Counted from the stretch's first letter, positions 35,674 through 45,695 are shown. The stretch is DNA of 64,000 bases from Cohnella rhizosphaerae (GCF_029525575.1 NZ_JAPDIA010000003.1:558001-622000); one strand, 5' to 3'. The notes: generated from the sequence alone by a model not told the origin. A program made the numbers and translations.

Positions 35674-37894
35674 ATGTTCGACTGGCTCGGCTTTAAAAAA
35701 GGGCTCCCGTTGTGGTGGTCGTACAGGCTCAACAAAAGACTGAAAAGCGATATCGAGGATATTTTCGAAGGCATCGCGGAGACGCGGATGCAGCTTTTGA
35801 AGGACTGGACGACGGATTACTGGCGCCACCTGGACCGTCTGCTGGAGCAGCTTCGCTCGCAAGACGGCGGCCCGTCGTTCGCAGGCGGCGGGGCTTCCCG
35901 CGAAGCGGTGGAAAAGCTGATCGGTTCGGCGTATACGCGCGCGATCGATTTTACCGAGATCTTTTTTGACCGATGCCGCCGGTACGGTCGCTTATTCGAC
36001 CCATGCGTCCCACGAGGGACGGAATTACGGCAGCGGCGCCGGATTCGCGGCGGGCATGGAGTATGCGAAAGGCGGCGGCGCTCGTCCTTGCCTGTTCGGT
36101 CCTTACCCCGATCCGATCACGGTGGAGATCGGAGCCCGGTCTTCCGCGTTTCACGACAAGATGACGCTGCTCTTCATTCTTCCGTTGACGGAAAACGGCA
36201 AATGGCAAGGCGCGTTGTGCGGAAGAGTGCCGAACGACGTCATCGGGGATCTCATCCAGCGCGAATCCGGCCACGTCTATCCCGATTCCGGGGACAACTA
36301 CCTGTTCATGGCGAAGCCTTCGCTGAACACGCACATTGCGCCGGGCACCGCGTTGTCGCGCAGCCGGTTCGAGGACAGAACCTTCACGCACGGCGAAAAC
36401 CTGAAGGACGGCGTCACTACCGACTGGGGCGTCGTATCGGTCAAGGAGCACACCGAGCTCGAGCTCATGTTCACCGATCCGGCCACGGGGCAGCTCCATC
36501 CCGGCGTCGCGAGCACGATCCGCAACGGCAGCAACCTCTTCGTCGAATTTCCGGGATACTCGGATTACCGCCACATCCCCGTCATCGGCAAAGGCGTGAC
36601 CTTCGAGCTTCCTCATTGTCCCGACCGCTGGGGCATGATGTGCGAGGGCGACCTGGAGGAAGTCTATCGCATTCGCAGCGTGTCGGTCCGGCTCGCGAGA
36701 CCGCTGTGGATGGGCGTGATTCCGATTGCCGCGTTATCGGCAGCGCTGGTCGGCTTCCTCGCCTCGGAGGTGTCCCCGATATGGACCGCCGTCTGCGAGC
36801 TGGCGCTGTCGCTCGTTGCCGGCTGGGCCGGCATCGCGATGGTGTCCCGCAGGAGCGACCGCCGCGTCTCGGAGCCGCTGCGCAGCCTGAGCAAGTTCAT
36901 CCGGATCAACGCCGAGGGCAAGGGCGACCTGACGCAGCGGATACGCACGGCCGACTACGACGACGACGAGATCCGGGACCTGGCCAAGTGGATCAACAAC
37001 ATGATCGACTCGCTCGAGGGCATCATGCTGCAGGTGCGCCTTGCCGCTTCGGACGTATCCAGCAGCCAGCGCCTCATGTACGAGACAGCCGCTTCTACGG
37101 CCGGATCGACCGAGCGCGTGAGCGAGCGCATTCACGATATGATCCGCAGTCTCCGCAGGCAACTGAAGGATATCGACGTCGCCAAGGACGTGGCGGGCGA
37201 GATGCGCGAGACGCTCGCCATGCTCGAACGGAAGGCGGCGGAGCAAATTGAAGTCGCCCAAGGCGAAGTCGAACGGATCGGCGGCAAGATGTCGCAAATC
37301 TCGGACCGCGTCGCGCAAACGAACGGCACGATCCGCCTGTTCATGGATACGGCGGGCGAGATCCGCAGCGTGCTTGCCGTCATCGAGGAAATCTCGGCGC
37401 AGACCAATCTGCTCGCGCTGAACGCCTCCATCGAGGCGGCGCGCGTCGGCGAGCACGGGCGCGGCTTCGCCGTCGTCGCCGGCGAGATCCGCAAGCTGGC
37501 CGACTCGACGCGGCGGTCGACGGAAGAAGTCAACGCTATCGTGGCCAAGATATACGACCAGGCCAAGCTAGCTTCCGCCTCGATGGAAGAAGGGACCCGC
37601 GTGGTCGAAGAGGGCACGGAGCTGGTCGCCGTCGCGTCCGAGACGCTCGCCGCCGCCAAGTCGGAGGAAGCCTTGAAGACGCAAGTCGTGGACGAGGTCG
37701 TCGCATTGATGGAGAAAATCGCCGCCGTCAGCAAGGAGAATCGCGCCATCTCGGCCGAGGTCGAGACCAAGGTGCAAGCGCTGATGGGCGAGATCGTCGG
37801 CGTCCGGCATACGTCGCACAGCGTCGAGGGCATCACCGCGTTCCTGCGGCAGCTGGTCGGACAGTTCCAACTGACGGAGACGCGGGTTCGCTAA
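35674..37894 (+). CDS. Methyl-accepting chemotaxis protein with N-terminal sensor (one frameshift)
   Basis: Restored length is 739 residues. Residues 1-340 are soluble and lack the N-terminal membrane helix of ordinary chemoreceptors. Two adjacent membrane helices lie at about 345-395 ([19 protein letters not shown] and [15 protein letters not shown]), then a HAMP domain. The signalling tip is [19 protein letters not shown], followed by [22 protein letters not shown]. Six T's at 35962-35967 break the frame. As drawn, the sensor domain is cytoplasmic. It has its own promoter region; the ligand is unknown. Confidence 0.85.
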
Positions 37895-37945
37895 GCGCGA
37901 GTCTGCTAGCGTAGGTCCGCTAGGCTTGGGGTGGCGCGTGGCTGG

Positions 37946-38335
37946 GATAAGCGCCTTTGGGCGCTATCGCACCCGCCAAACGCGTGCCGAAGCCGTGGAT
38001 AAGCGCCTTTGGGCGCTATCGCGCCTGCCAAACGCGTGCCAAGGCCTTGGATAAGCGCCTTTGGGCGCTATCGCGCCCGCCAAACGCGTGCCAAGGCCGT
38101 AGATAAGCGCCTTTGGGCGCTATCCCGCCCGCCAAACGCGTGCCAAGGCCGTAGATAAGCGCCTTCGGGCGCTATCGCGCCCGTCAAACGCGTGCCAAGG
38201 CCGTGGATAAGCGCCTTTGGGCGCTATCGCGCCCGCCAAACGCGTGCCAAGGCCGTGGATAAGCGCCTTTGGGCGCTAGCGCGCCCGCCAAACGCGTGCC
38301 AAGGCCGCGTATAAGCGCCTTTGGGCGCTAATGCC
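37946..38335. repeat. 52-bp tandem array, eight copies (family C)
   Basis: GATAAGCGCC, or a near match, starts at 37946, 37998, 38050, 38102, 38154, 38206, 38258 and 38310, exactly 52 bp each time. Units are 90% or more alike. Each holds the hairpin AGCGCC-TTTG-GGCGCT and the stretch CCAAACGCGTGCCAAGGCC. It lies in the gap between the chemoreceptor and the minus-strand argS. Confidence 0.92.
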
Positions 38336-38390
38336 GGCTAAGATGTCACGTTCTGTACGGAGTTACTGGTGCCAGTGAGTCGGTTAGGCT

Positions 38391-38702
38391 CGAGACAGCC
38401 GATTATATCGGCTAACGGAAGTGTCTGAGTAGTGTAGAGGCCCGAGACAGCCGACTATATCGGCTAACGGAAGTGTCTGAGTAGTGTAGAGGCGCGAGAT
38501 AGCCGGCTTTATCGGCTAACGGCGGTGTCAAAGTGGTGGCGAGACTCGAGATAGCCGGTTTTATCGGCTAACGGAAGTGTCTGAGTAGTGTAGAGGCCCG
38601 AGATAGCCGGCTTTATCGGCTAACGGCGGTGTCAAAGTGGTGGCGAGACCCGAGATAGCCGGCTTTATCGGCTAATGCCAGGGGCGCAGCGAAGCCTGAG
38701 AT
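38391..38702. repeat. 52-bp tandem array, six copies (family D)
   Basis: CGAGAYAGCC starts at 38391, 38443, 38495, 38547, 38599 and 38651, again exactly 52 bp. Each unit holds a hairpin TAGCCG-N5-CGGCTA, and two unit variants (AGTGTCTGAGTAGTG and GGTGTCAAAGTGGTG) partly alternate. The sequence is unrelated to family C, 55 bp away. Confidence 0.92.
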
Positions 38703-38727
38703 AACCGAATTTCTTGGCTATCTCAGG
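38695..38727. terminator. Hairpin closing the family D array
   Basis: CCTGAGATAACC pairs with GGCTATCTCAGG (one mismatch), then CATTTTC. It could end transcription from either side, including the minus-strand argS, 66 bp away. There is no long T-tract. Confidence 0.4.
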
Positions 38728-38792
38728 CATTTTCTGCCTAAGGAGGAGTCTCCCCTCCACTACACGCACAACCACCTTGTCGCCGACCCGGG

Positions 38793-40640
38793 TTACATGC
38801 GCTCCGGGGCGGCGATGCCCAGCAGCTTCAAGCCGCGGCCCAGCAGCATCCCGACCGCCGCCGACAGGCGCAAGCGCGCCAGCGTGCCAGCCGCGTCGTC
38901 CGGACGGATCACTTTGCCGTCATGATAGAAGCGGTTGAAGTCGCGAGCGAGCTCGAGCAGGTAGCGGGCCACGGCCGAAGGCTCGTTGTCCCGGACGGCC
39001 TCGCTCACGGCATCGCTCCACTGCGTGAGCCGCTTGGCGCAAGTCCAAGCGGACTCTGTCATGGCAACGCCCGCGTCTGCCGCAAGGGGCGCTTCACCGG
39101 TTGTAAGGAACGCGGCGTTCGATGCAAGCGATGCGCCATCCGCCGTAAGAAGAAGCGCAGCGTCCGGCGCAAGCGATGCGTCATCTGCCGTAGGGAGCAC
39201 GGCGTCTCCCGCAAGCGTTGCGTCGTCCGCCGCCTCCTGCGCGGGCGGCTGTCCGAAACCGCCTTTGCGCAGCAGGCTGGCGATCCGCGCATGCGTATAC
39301 TGCACGTAAGGTCCCGTTTCGCCGTCGAAGCTGACCGCCTCTTCCAGCTTGAAGTCCACCGACAACTGTCTGCGATTTTTCAAATCGCCGAATACGACCG
39401 CGCCGATGCCGACGGCTTCGGCGACTTCGTCCGCGTTCGGCAGATTCGGGCTTTTGGCCGCGATGATGCCGCGCGCCCTGCGCACCGCTTCGTCCAGCAC
39501 CTCGTCCAGGAAGACGACCTTCCCCCTGCGGGTGGACATCTTCTTGCCCTCCACGGTCATCAAGCCGAACGGCACATGCTCGCAGTCTCCCGTCCACGGC
39601 TCTCCCAGTTTTCCGAGTACCCCGAATACTTGCTTGAAATGCAGCTGCTGTTCGGCGCCCACCACATACAGCAGCCGGTCCGCCTTCATCGCATGCTTGC
39701 GGTAGATCGCGGTCGCGATGTCGCGAACCGGATAGATCGTGGCGCCGTCTTTTTTAAGAATCAAGCAGGGCGGCAGCCCTTCCTCGTCCAGCCGGACGAC
39801 GAGCGCGCCGTCGCTCTCCTCGAGCAGTCCTAGCGTACGCAGGCGATGCAGCACAGGCTCCAGCTTGTCGTTGTAAAAGCTCTCGCCGAGCACCGCGTCG
39901 AACCGGACGCCGAGCCGAGCGTAGACGCGATCGAACTCCTTCATGCTCGCTTGGACGAAGAAGCGCCACAGCGCGGTCGTCTCCTCGTCTCCCTGCTCCA
40001 GGCGCAGAAAAGCTTCTCTCGCCTCGTCTTCCAGCGCCGGCTGGTCTGCCGCTTCCTCGTGGAAGCGGACGTACAGCCGCAGGCTCTCGCCGATCGGATC
40101 GGCATCGAGCGCGGCCTTGCCGCCCCAGCGACGATAGGCGACGATCAGCTTGCCGAACTGGGTCCCCCAATCGCCGAGGTGGTTGACGGTCGTGACTGCA
40201 TGCCCGGTCTCTCTGTACAGGTTGGCCAGTGCATGACCGATCATCGTGGAGCGCAGGTGGCCGACGCCCAGCGGCTTGGCGATGTTGGGCGAGGACATGT
40301 CGATGACGACGCGCGAAACGTGTTCCTCGCCGCCGCGCCCGTAATCGGGCTCGAGGGCGGCATCGACGATCCGGCCGACCCAGACGGCGGGATCGAAAAA
40401 CAGGTTGACGTAAGCGCCCGCGGCCTCTGCGCGGACGCCCTTGCCGGCGGCGGCGACTGTCTCGGCCAGCTCCGCGGCGATCGCGGCAGGCGCGCGGCGA
40501 AGTTGCTTCGCCAGGACGAAGCAAGGGAACGCGACGTCGCCGAGCTTCGGCTCGGGCGGCCGTTCGAGCCGTCGGAGCAGCGCCTCCTTTTCTAACGGTA
40601 CGTGGGGGTGCAGCAGCGCTGCGGCTTGTTCCAACAACAT
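38793..40640 (-). CDS. argS: Arginyl-tRNA synthetase, T-box-controlled copy
   Basis: Charges tRNA-Arg with arginine. 615 residues and unbroken. The signature motifs are SSPNIAKPLGVGHLRSTMIG (HIGH region), NHLGDWGTQFGKL and GKKMSTRRG (KMSKS region), ending in a DALR anticodon-binding domain. This type differs from the ArgRS encoded at 41519-43193. Between the catalytic and DALR domains it has about 60 extra residues of Ala/Asp/Leu-rich repeats (ADDASLAPDAALLLT and similar). In DNA the repeats have a 45-bp period near 39124 and 39169. I chose ATG 40640, which has AAGGAGGACC upstream. A T-box leader precedes it. Confidence 0.9.
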   Translation of the reverse strand: MLLEQAAALLHPHVPLEKEALLRRLERPPEPKLGDVAFPCFVLAKQLRRAPAAIAAELAETVAAAGKGVRAEAAGAYVNLFFDPAVWVGRIVDAALEPDYGRGGEEHVSRVVIDMSSPNIAKPLGVGHLRSTMIGHALANLYRETGHAVTTVNHLGDWGTQFGKLIVAYRRWGGKAALDADPIGESLRLYVRFHEEAADQPALEDEAREAFLRLEQGDEETTALWRFFVQASMKEFDRVYARLGVRFDAVLGESFYNDKLEPVLHRLRTLGLLEESDGALVVRLDEEGLPPCLILKKDGATIYPVRDIATAIYRKHAMKADRLLYVVGAEQQLHFKQVFGVLGKLGEPWTGDCEHVPFGLMTVEGKKMSTRRGKVVFLDEVLDEAVRRARGIIAAKSPNLPNADEVAEAVGIGAVVFGDLKNRRQLSVDFKLEEAVSFDGETGPYVQYTHARIASLLRKGGFGQPPAQEAADDATLAGDAVLPTADDASLAPDAALLLTADGASLASNAAFLTTGEAPLAADAGVAMTESAWTCAKRLTQWSDAVSEAVRDNEPSAVARYLLELARDFNRFYHDGKVIRPDDAAGTLARLRLSAAVGMLLGRGLKLLGIAAPERM

Positions 40641-40718
40641 GTCGATGGTCCTCCTTCGCTTTAATCGGAACGTCATATCCAAACGAGCTCCGCTATCCGA
40701 AACGCACAATCCGAACGC

Positions 40719-40995
40719 AAAAAACCTCCGTCTCATCAAGAGACGGAGGTCGGTCCGCGGTACCACTCTTATAGCGCCCCGGCAGACAGACTGCGCGGAA
40801 CGCCGCTCGAACGGATAACGGCCGCAAGGCCGGATCGCCCTACTGCCGGACATGCGGCTCACGCGCCGCGCCGGTTCGGGCGACCGACTCCCGGGTCCGT
40901 TTCCCGAAGATCCCGCCGTGCCGGCTCCCACCCTCCCGGCTCTCTGGTACGGCTATGCGATCCGGTACTCTCCCGTTCATCGTCGATCGGATATT
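40719..40995 (-). ncRNA. T-box leader of argS
   Basis: On the minus strand, AGAGTGGTACCGCG (40757-40770) is the T-box antiterminator core. A terminator follows (ACCTCCGTCTC with GAGACGGAGGT, then T6) at 40719-40750. Upstream are GAACGGGAGAGTACC and AGAGAGCCGG, typical stem I elements. A CGG (Arg) triplet in GGAAACGGACCC (40897-40899) is a candidate specifier. Uncharged tRNA-Arg should allow read-through into argS. Confidence 0.88.
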
Positions 40996-41053
40996 GGCCC
41001 ATATCATAGCATGCGGAGGCGGCGGGAGCAAGAGGAGCGAGCGTCCTCCGTCG

Positions 41054-41082
41054 TTGAATTCAAAGAGCGTTGTGTATATAGT
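41054..41082 (+). promoter_or_regulatory. Sigma-A promoter of the ywiB-argS operon
   Basis: TTGAAT (41054-41059), 17 bases, TATAGT (41077-41082). Confidence 0.6.
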
Positions 41083-41118
41083 AATAACAGACAATCGGAC
41101 AGACGGGAGCGGATCGGA

Positions 41119-41514
41119 ATGCCGGACTACAAGCGGGTGTCGGTCTTGTTCCGGAGCCGCCAGGACGGCGACGCGGGCGCATGGACGGAGGAACGGCTGG
41201 CCGGACAGTGGTTCAAGATGGCGACGGGCTGGGTGCTGCGCTGCCCGGACGCGATGACGGTCTCGGTGCTGAAGGGCGACGTGCGCGTCGTTCGGCAGGG
41301 CGAGGTCGGCGTCGAGCAGACGTTTCGCCTGGGCGCTTCGACGCCGGGCGCAGTGCGTCTGCCGCAGGGTTCGATGGCCGTGGAGGCGTTCACGCACGAG
41401 CTGTCGGCGGCGTTGACGGATGCCGGAGGCACGTTGTTCTGGCGCTACGAGATGCGCAGCGACGATCAGGAGATGGGCCGGTTCGAGATCGGACTGGATA
41501 TACGGGAGGAATAG
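41119..41514 (+). CDS. ywiB: DUF1934 protein (YwiB family)
   Basis: 131 residues, predicted to fold as a small beta-barrel. The position directly before argS matches B. subtilis ywiB-argS, and the sequence (FRLGASTPGAVRLPQGSMAVEAFT, MGRFEIGLDIREE) fits DUF1934. ATG 41119 follows GGAGCGGATCGGA. The stop is 4 bp before argS, so the two are co-transcribed. Function unknown. Confidence 0.8.
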   Translation: MPDYKRVSVLFRSRQDGDAGAWTEERLAGQWFKMATGWVLRCPDAMTVSVLKGDVRVVRQGEVGVEQTFRLGASTPGAVRLPQGSMAVEAFTHELSAALTDAGGTLFWRYEMRSDDQEMGRFEIGLDIREE

Positions 41515-41518
41515 GGTC

Positions 41519-43193
41519 ATGAACGTGCTGGAGCAGACATACGAGACGTTAAAAGAAGCGATCGCGGACGCCGCGGTCAAGGCGGGGGGTCGTGGAGCGT
41601 GAGCAGGTGCCTGCGATCGTCATCGAGGTGCCTCGGGACAAGGCGCACGGCGACCTGGCCACCAACGCGGCCATGCAGCTGACGCGCATCGCCAAGAAAA
41701 ATCCGCGCGAGATCGCGACCGCGATCATCGAGAACCTGGACAATGCGAAGGCGAACGTCACGTCCGCCGAGATCGCGGGACCGGGCTTCATCAATTTCCG
41801 CATGGACAAGCGCTATCTGCTGCCGGTCGTCGCTTCCGTGCTGGAGCAGGGCGGGGCTTACGGCCGTACGGACGCCGGCGGCGGACGCAAGGTGCAGGTC
41901 GAATTCGTCAGCGCGAATCCGACGGGCAGCCTGCATCTCGGCCACGCGCGCGGCGCCGCGGTCGGCGATGCGCTTTGCAATGTGCTTGCGTTTGCGGGCT
42001 ACGACGTATCGCGCGAATACTATATTAACGACGCGGGCAACCAGGTGAACAACCTGGCCCGCTCCATCGAGGCGCGCTACCGCCAGGCGCTCGGCGAAGA
42101 CGCGGCGATGCCGGAGGACGGCTATTACGGCGAGGATATCGTCGGGTTCGCCAAGGAGCTGGCGGAGCGCGAAGGCGCGCGGCTGCTGGAAAAGACGGAC
42201 GAAGAGCGCTTCGACTATTTCCGCAGCTACGGCCTTGAGCGCGAGCTGGACAAGATCAAGCGCGACCTCGGCCGGTTCGGCGTAAGCTTCGACAGCTGGT
42301 ACAGCGAGACTTCCCTTTATCGGACGGGCAAGGTCGAAGGCGCGCTTGAAGCGCTGCGCGCGCAGGGCCACGTGTACGAGGAAGAAGGCGCGGTCTGGCT
42401 GAACACGACGGCGTTCGGGGACGACAAGAACCGCGTGCTCGTCAAAAACGACGGCAGCTACACGTACCTGACGCCCGACATCGCCTACCATATGGACAAG
42501 TTCGCGCGCGGCTTCGACGAGCTGATCAACATCTGGGGCGCCGACCACCATGGGTACATCCCGCGCGTCAAGGCGGCGATGGCGGCGCTTGGCCACGACC
42601 CGCAGCGCTTGACGGTGCTGATCGCGCAGATGGTCAGCCTGTTCCAGAACGGCGAAAAAGTGAAAATGTCGAAGCGTACGGGCAAGGCGATCACGATCGA
42701 GGATCTGATGGACGAAGTCGGCGTCGACGCGATCCGCTACTTCTTCACGATGCGCAGCATGGATACGCACCTGGACTTCGACATGGACCTCGCCGTTTCG
42801 ACGTCCAACGAGAATCCGGTGTTCTACGTGCAGTACGCGCATGCGCGCATTTGCAGCATTTTCCGTCAGGCGGAGGAACAAGGCGTCGCCGTGCTGCCGG
42901 TGACGGAAGCGAACCTGGAGCTGCTCGCGACCGAGCACGAATACGATCTGCTGCGCAAAATGGGCGAGTTCCCCGCCGTCGTCGCCGATTCGGCGAAAGA
43001 CTACGCGCCTCACCACATCGTGCGCTACGTGTACGAGCTGGCCGCGCTGTTCCACAGCTACTACCGCGCGGAGCGGGTCATCACCGAGGACGCCGCGCAG
43101 AGCCAGGCGCGCCTCCAACTGCTGGCCGCGCTGCGTCACGCGCTGGCCAACGGTTTGCGTCTGATCGGCGTCTCCGCGCCGGAGCAGATGTAG
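41519..43193 (+). CDS. argS: Arginyl-tRNA synthetase, Bacillus type (one frameshift)
   Basis: A second tRNA-Arg charging enzyme. Restored length is 557 residues, close to B. subtilis ArgS. It has [22 protein letters not shown] (HIGH region), [50 protein letters not shown] (KMSKS) and a DALR domain ending [12 protein letters not shown]. Six G's at 41584-41589 break the frame after residue 22; five give [14 protein letters not shown]. It sits in the conserved ywiB-argS-rpoE-pyrG block, so it is probably the ancestral copy. Confidence 0.92.
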
Positions 43194-43296
43194 GAAGCAA
43201 TCGGTCGCAAGCGGCATTTCAAGCCGCTAAAGGCACTGGGGGGCGGCGGACAAAAGGCATTAGCGACATCGCTGGCATCGGCCCGCCCGGCTACGC

Positions 43297-44501
43297 TTAT
43301 AGCGCCTTCGACCCTGCCGACCGGTCCCCCGGCGGCGGCCGCCCCGCTCCGTCGGAAGAATCGCCCGCGACTTCCAGCATCCGCAGCACATCGAGCTCCC
43401 CGGCCCCCCGGGGGGAGCTTTGTCGTAGGCGAGCGGCTTCGCGGATCGGCGGAGGATGTCCTTGATCCGGCCCGGCGACAGACCCGGCCGGAGCGAGAGC
43501 AGCAGCGCGACCGCGCCGGTGACGTGCGAGGTCGCCATCGACGTGCCGCTCATGACGCGGCGGCGGCCGTGCGGCCAGGCGGATTCCACCTTTGCGCCGG
43601 GGGCGTAGATATCGATGGCTGCGCTGCGGTTCGTGAAGCGCGCGATCCGGCCGCGCCGGTCGAGGGCGCCGACGGCGACAGTGTGCCCGAAGCCGGCCGG
43701 ATAGTCGATCCGGCCCTTTCTGCCGTCGTTGCCCGACGAGGCGACGATGAGCACGCCGGCTTTGTGCGCGTTTTCCACCGCTTTCAGCAGCGCGTCGCTC
43801 CGATTCGGCATGCCGAAGCTCATGTTCACGATGTCCATGCCGTGATGGACGCACCACTCGATCCCGAGGATGATGTCCGATACGTACGCGGAGCCCTCCG
43901 TATCGAACGCTTTGACCGGATATATCTCCGTGCGCGGCGCGACGCCGATCATCCCGCGCGAGGCGTTGGCGGCGGAGATCGTGCCCGCGATGTGGGTGCC
44001 GTGGCCGTTGTCGTCATACGGCAGCGATGCGCGCTGCAGGAGATTGATGCCGCGGCTCAAGGCATGGCGAAGGTCCGGATGGCCGAAGTCGACGCCGGTG
44101 TCGATCACCCCGACCTTGACCCGCTGCCCCGTCGTGCGGCTCCAGGCTTGCGGCGCGCGGATTCGCCGAACGCCCCAAGGGATGTCCATCTTGCTGTCCG
44201 TGCGGACGATCGGTCTTGGAAGCGCGCGGCTGATCTTGATGCTTGCGTCTTCCTCGAGCAGGCAGCCGTAACCTAGCAGCGGGGTCAGGGCAGCGGCGGA
44301 CAGCGGGAGGCTGAAGCCGCCGATGACCCGGATCGGACGGGCGGCGCGCAGCGCGCCGACGCTTGCTCGCTTGGCGGCCAGCTTCGGCAGGAACCTGCGG
44401 CCGTCTTCCGGCCTCGCGAATCGCACGATCGTTCTGGCGCCATGCTCCCCGCCGCCGTCGAGCAGGCGCCGGAGGAGGCGAAGGAGAGCGCTCGTGTTCA
44501 T
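43297..44501 (-). CDS. Subtilisin-like serine protease (S8), one frameshift near the end
   Basis: About 400 residues. The first ~100 resemble a propeptide. The catalytic triad is visible: Asp in VGVIDTGVDFGHPDL, His in NGHGTHIAGTISA, Ser in SGTSMATSHVTGAVALL; the oxyanion Asn lies in VASSGNDGRKG. No signal peptide is seen, so it may act inside the cell or in the forespore. The break lies in a C/G-rich run at 43404-43415 and needs one base more or two fewer, unlike the other breaks. Restoring it gives ELDVLRMLEVAGDSS. ATG 44501 has GGAAGGGGG upstream. Confidence 0.85.
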
Positions 44502-44708
44502 GTGCTGGCCCCCTTCCCGGCTTAGATTCCCCATACTATGTACAGCGGCGGAGCGAAGCTTGGGAGTATGGCCCGGGGATGCTTAAATTGGGCGTCAGGC
44601 GGTGTCAATTCGGTTCACCGCACATAGTATGAAGTGGGAGTTTCCCCGGAGAGACTCTCGCACCCATGTAGGTTCCTCCTCCCGAGGAGCGCGGAAGGGT
44701 ACAGTCGG

Positions 44709-44745
44709 TTAAGCGAAGGCGCGGCTCCGAGGCGCCTTCGCTTAA
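44709..44745. other. Perfect 14-bp hairpin in the protease-rpoE spacer
   Basis: TTAAGCGAAGGCGC (44709-44722) pairs with its exact complement at 44732-44745 across 9 bases. No T-tract follows. The spacer 44502-44971 also holds GCACATAGTATG (44620-44631), almost the inverse of CATACTATGTAC at 44532. I see no gene. Confidence 0.6.
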
Positions 44746-44971
44746 TGGCGTGCGCATCGCGGCGGACAAGCCCGGCGGGGATGGCGGATGCGCCGTCCTC
44801 CTCGCTCGAACGCGGAAAATGACGAATGGGAGCATGTGGCGGCGCGTCGCCCGCCAAGCCTTGTCCGCAGGCCGCCGTACTTGCATTTTCGCGGCAAATG
44901 CGGTTAACTAAAGGTTGACGCCCGAGGGGTATAAGAACGTTTAACATACAGAGAGGATGGGGACTTAGAGC

Positions 44972-45563
44972 GTGAGCGCTGAATACGTCCTGAAGTTCGA
45001 CGCCGAGAAGATCCGGGAGATGCCGATGGTCGACCTGGCCTTCGAGGTGCTCAAGGCGGCCAATACGCCGTTCTATTACCGGGATCTCATGATGGAGATT
45101 GCCAAGCTGCGGGGGATTTTCGCCCGAGCAGATCAATGAATTTATCGCGCAGGTGTATACAGAGATTAATATCGACGGCCGCTTCGCTTGCGTCGGCAGC
45201 AACGTCTGGGGGCTGAAGCGCTGGTATCCGGTCGACCGCTCCGACGATCCGGTCACGGGCGGCGCGAAGCGTCCGCGCATCATCAACGACGACGACGATC
45301 TCGACGACGAGGATCTGTACGGCGAGGACGAGGAAGAGACCTTCACGGAGGCCGAAGAGGGCTTCGATCTGTTCGACGAAGACCGCGAGGAGATCTTCGA
45401 CGAAGGCGAAGAAGCCGGCGAATCCGACGAAGAAGTCGCGATCGACGAGGAGTCCGAAGAAGAGGAAGGCATCGAAGGCGAAGTCGACGAGGAAGAAGAC
45501 GGCTTCGACGAGGATGAGGACGAGGAAGACGCGGACGAAGAGGAAGACGAAGAAACGCGTTAA
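44972..45563 (+). CDS. rpoE: RNA polymerase delta subunit (one frameshift)
   Basis: A small Gram-positive-specific RNA polymerase subunit that speeds recycling and lowers non-specific initiation. Restored length is 196 residues. The N-terminal HARE-HTH domain has FYYRDLMMEIAKLRGFSPEQINEFIAQVYTEI and DGRFACVGSNVWGLKRWYP. The C-terminal ~100 residues are almost all Asp and Glu, the delta hallmark. GTG 44972 is the start. Five G's at 45111-45115 carry one base too many. The pyrG gene follows, as in Bacillus. Confidence 0.92.
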
Positions 45564-45695
45564 TTCCGGCCTTGCGGGACGACTGGCCGGCGTCCCTTGC
45601 CGCGACTGGCTGCGGCGAGCCCGCAGCCTGGCTTCGGGTCTTTTCAGGGGCGGTTCGAGACGCCTTTGACCTCAAGTGCGACGGGCTCCGAAGGC

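Noticed and set aside
20070..38702. Regularly spaced repeats that could be taken for CRISPR arrays
   Set aside because: The whole 51-52-bp unit is repeated end to end with no unique spacers, and no cas genes are present.
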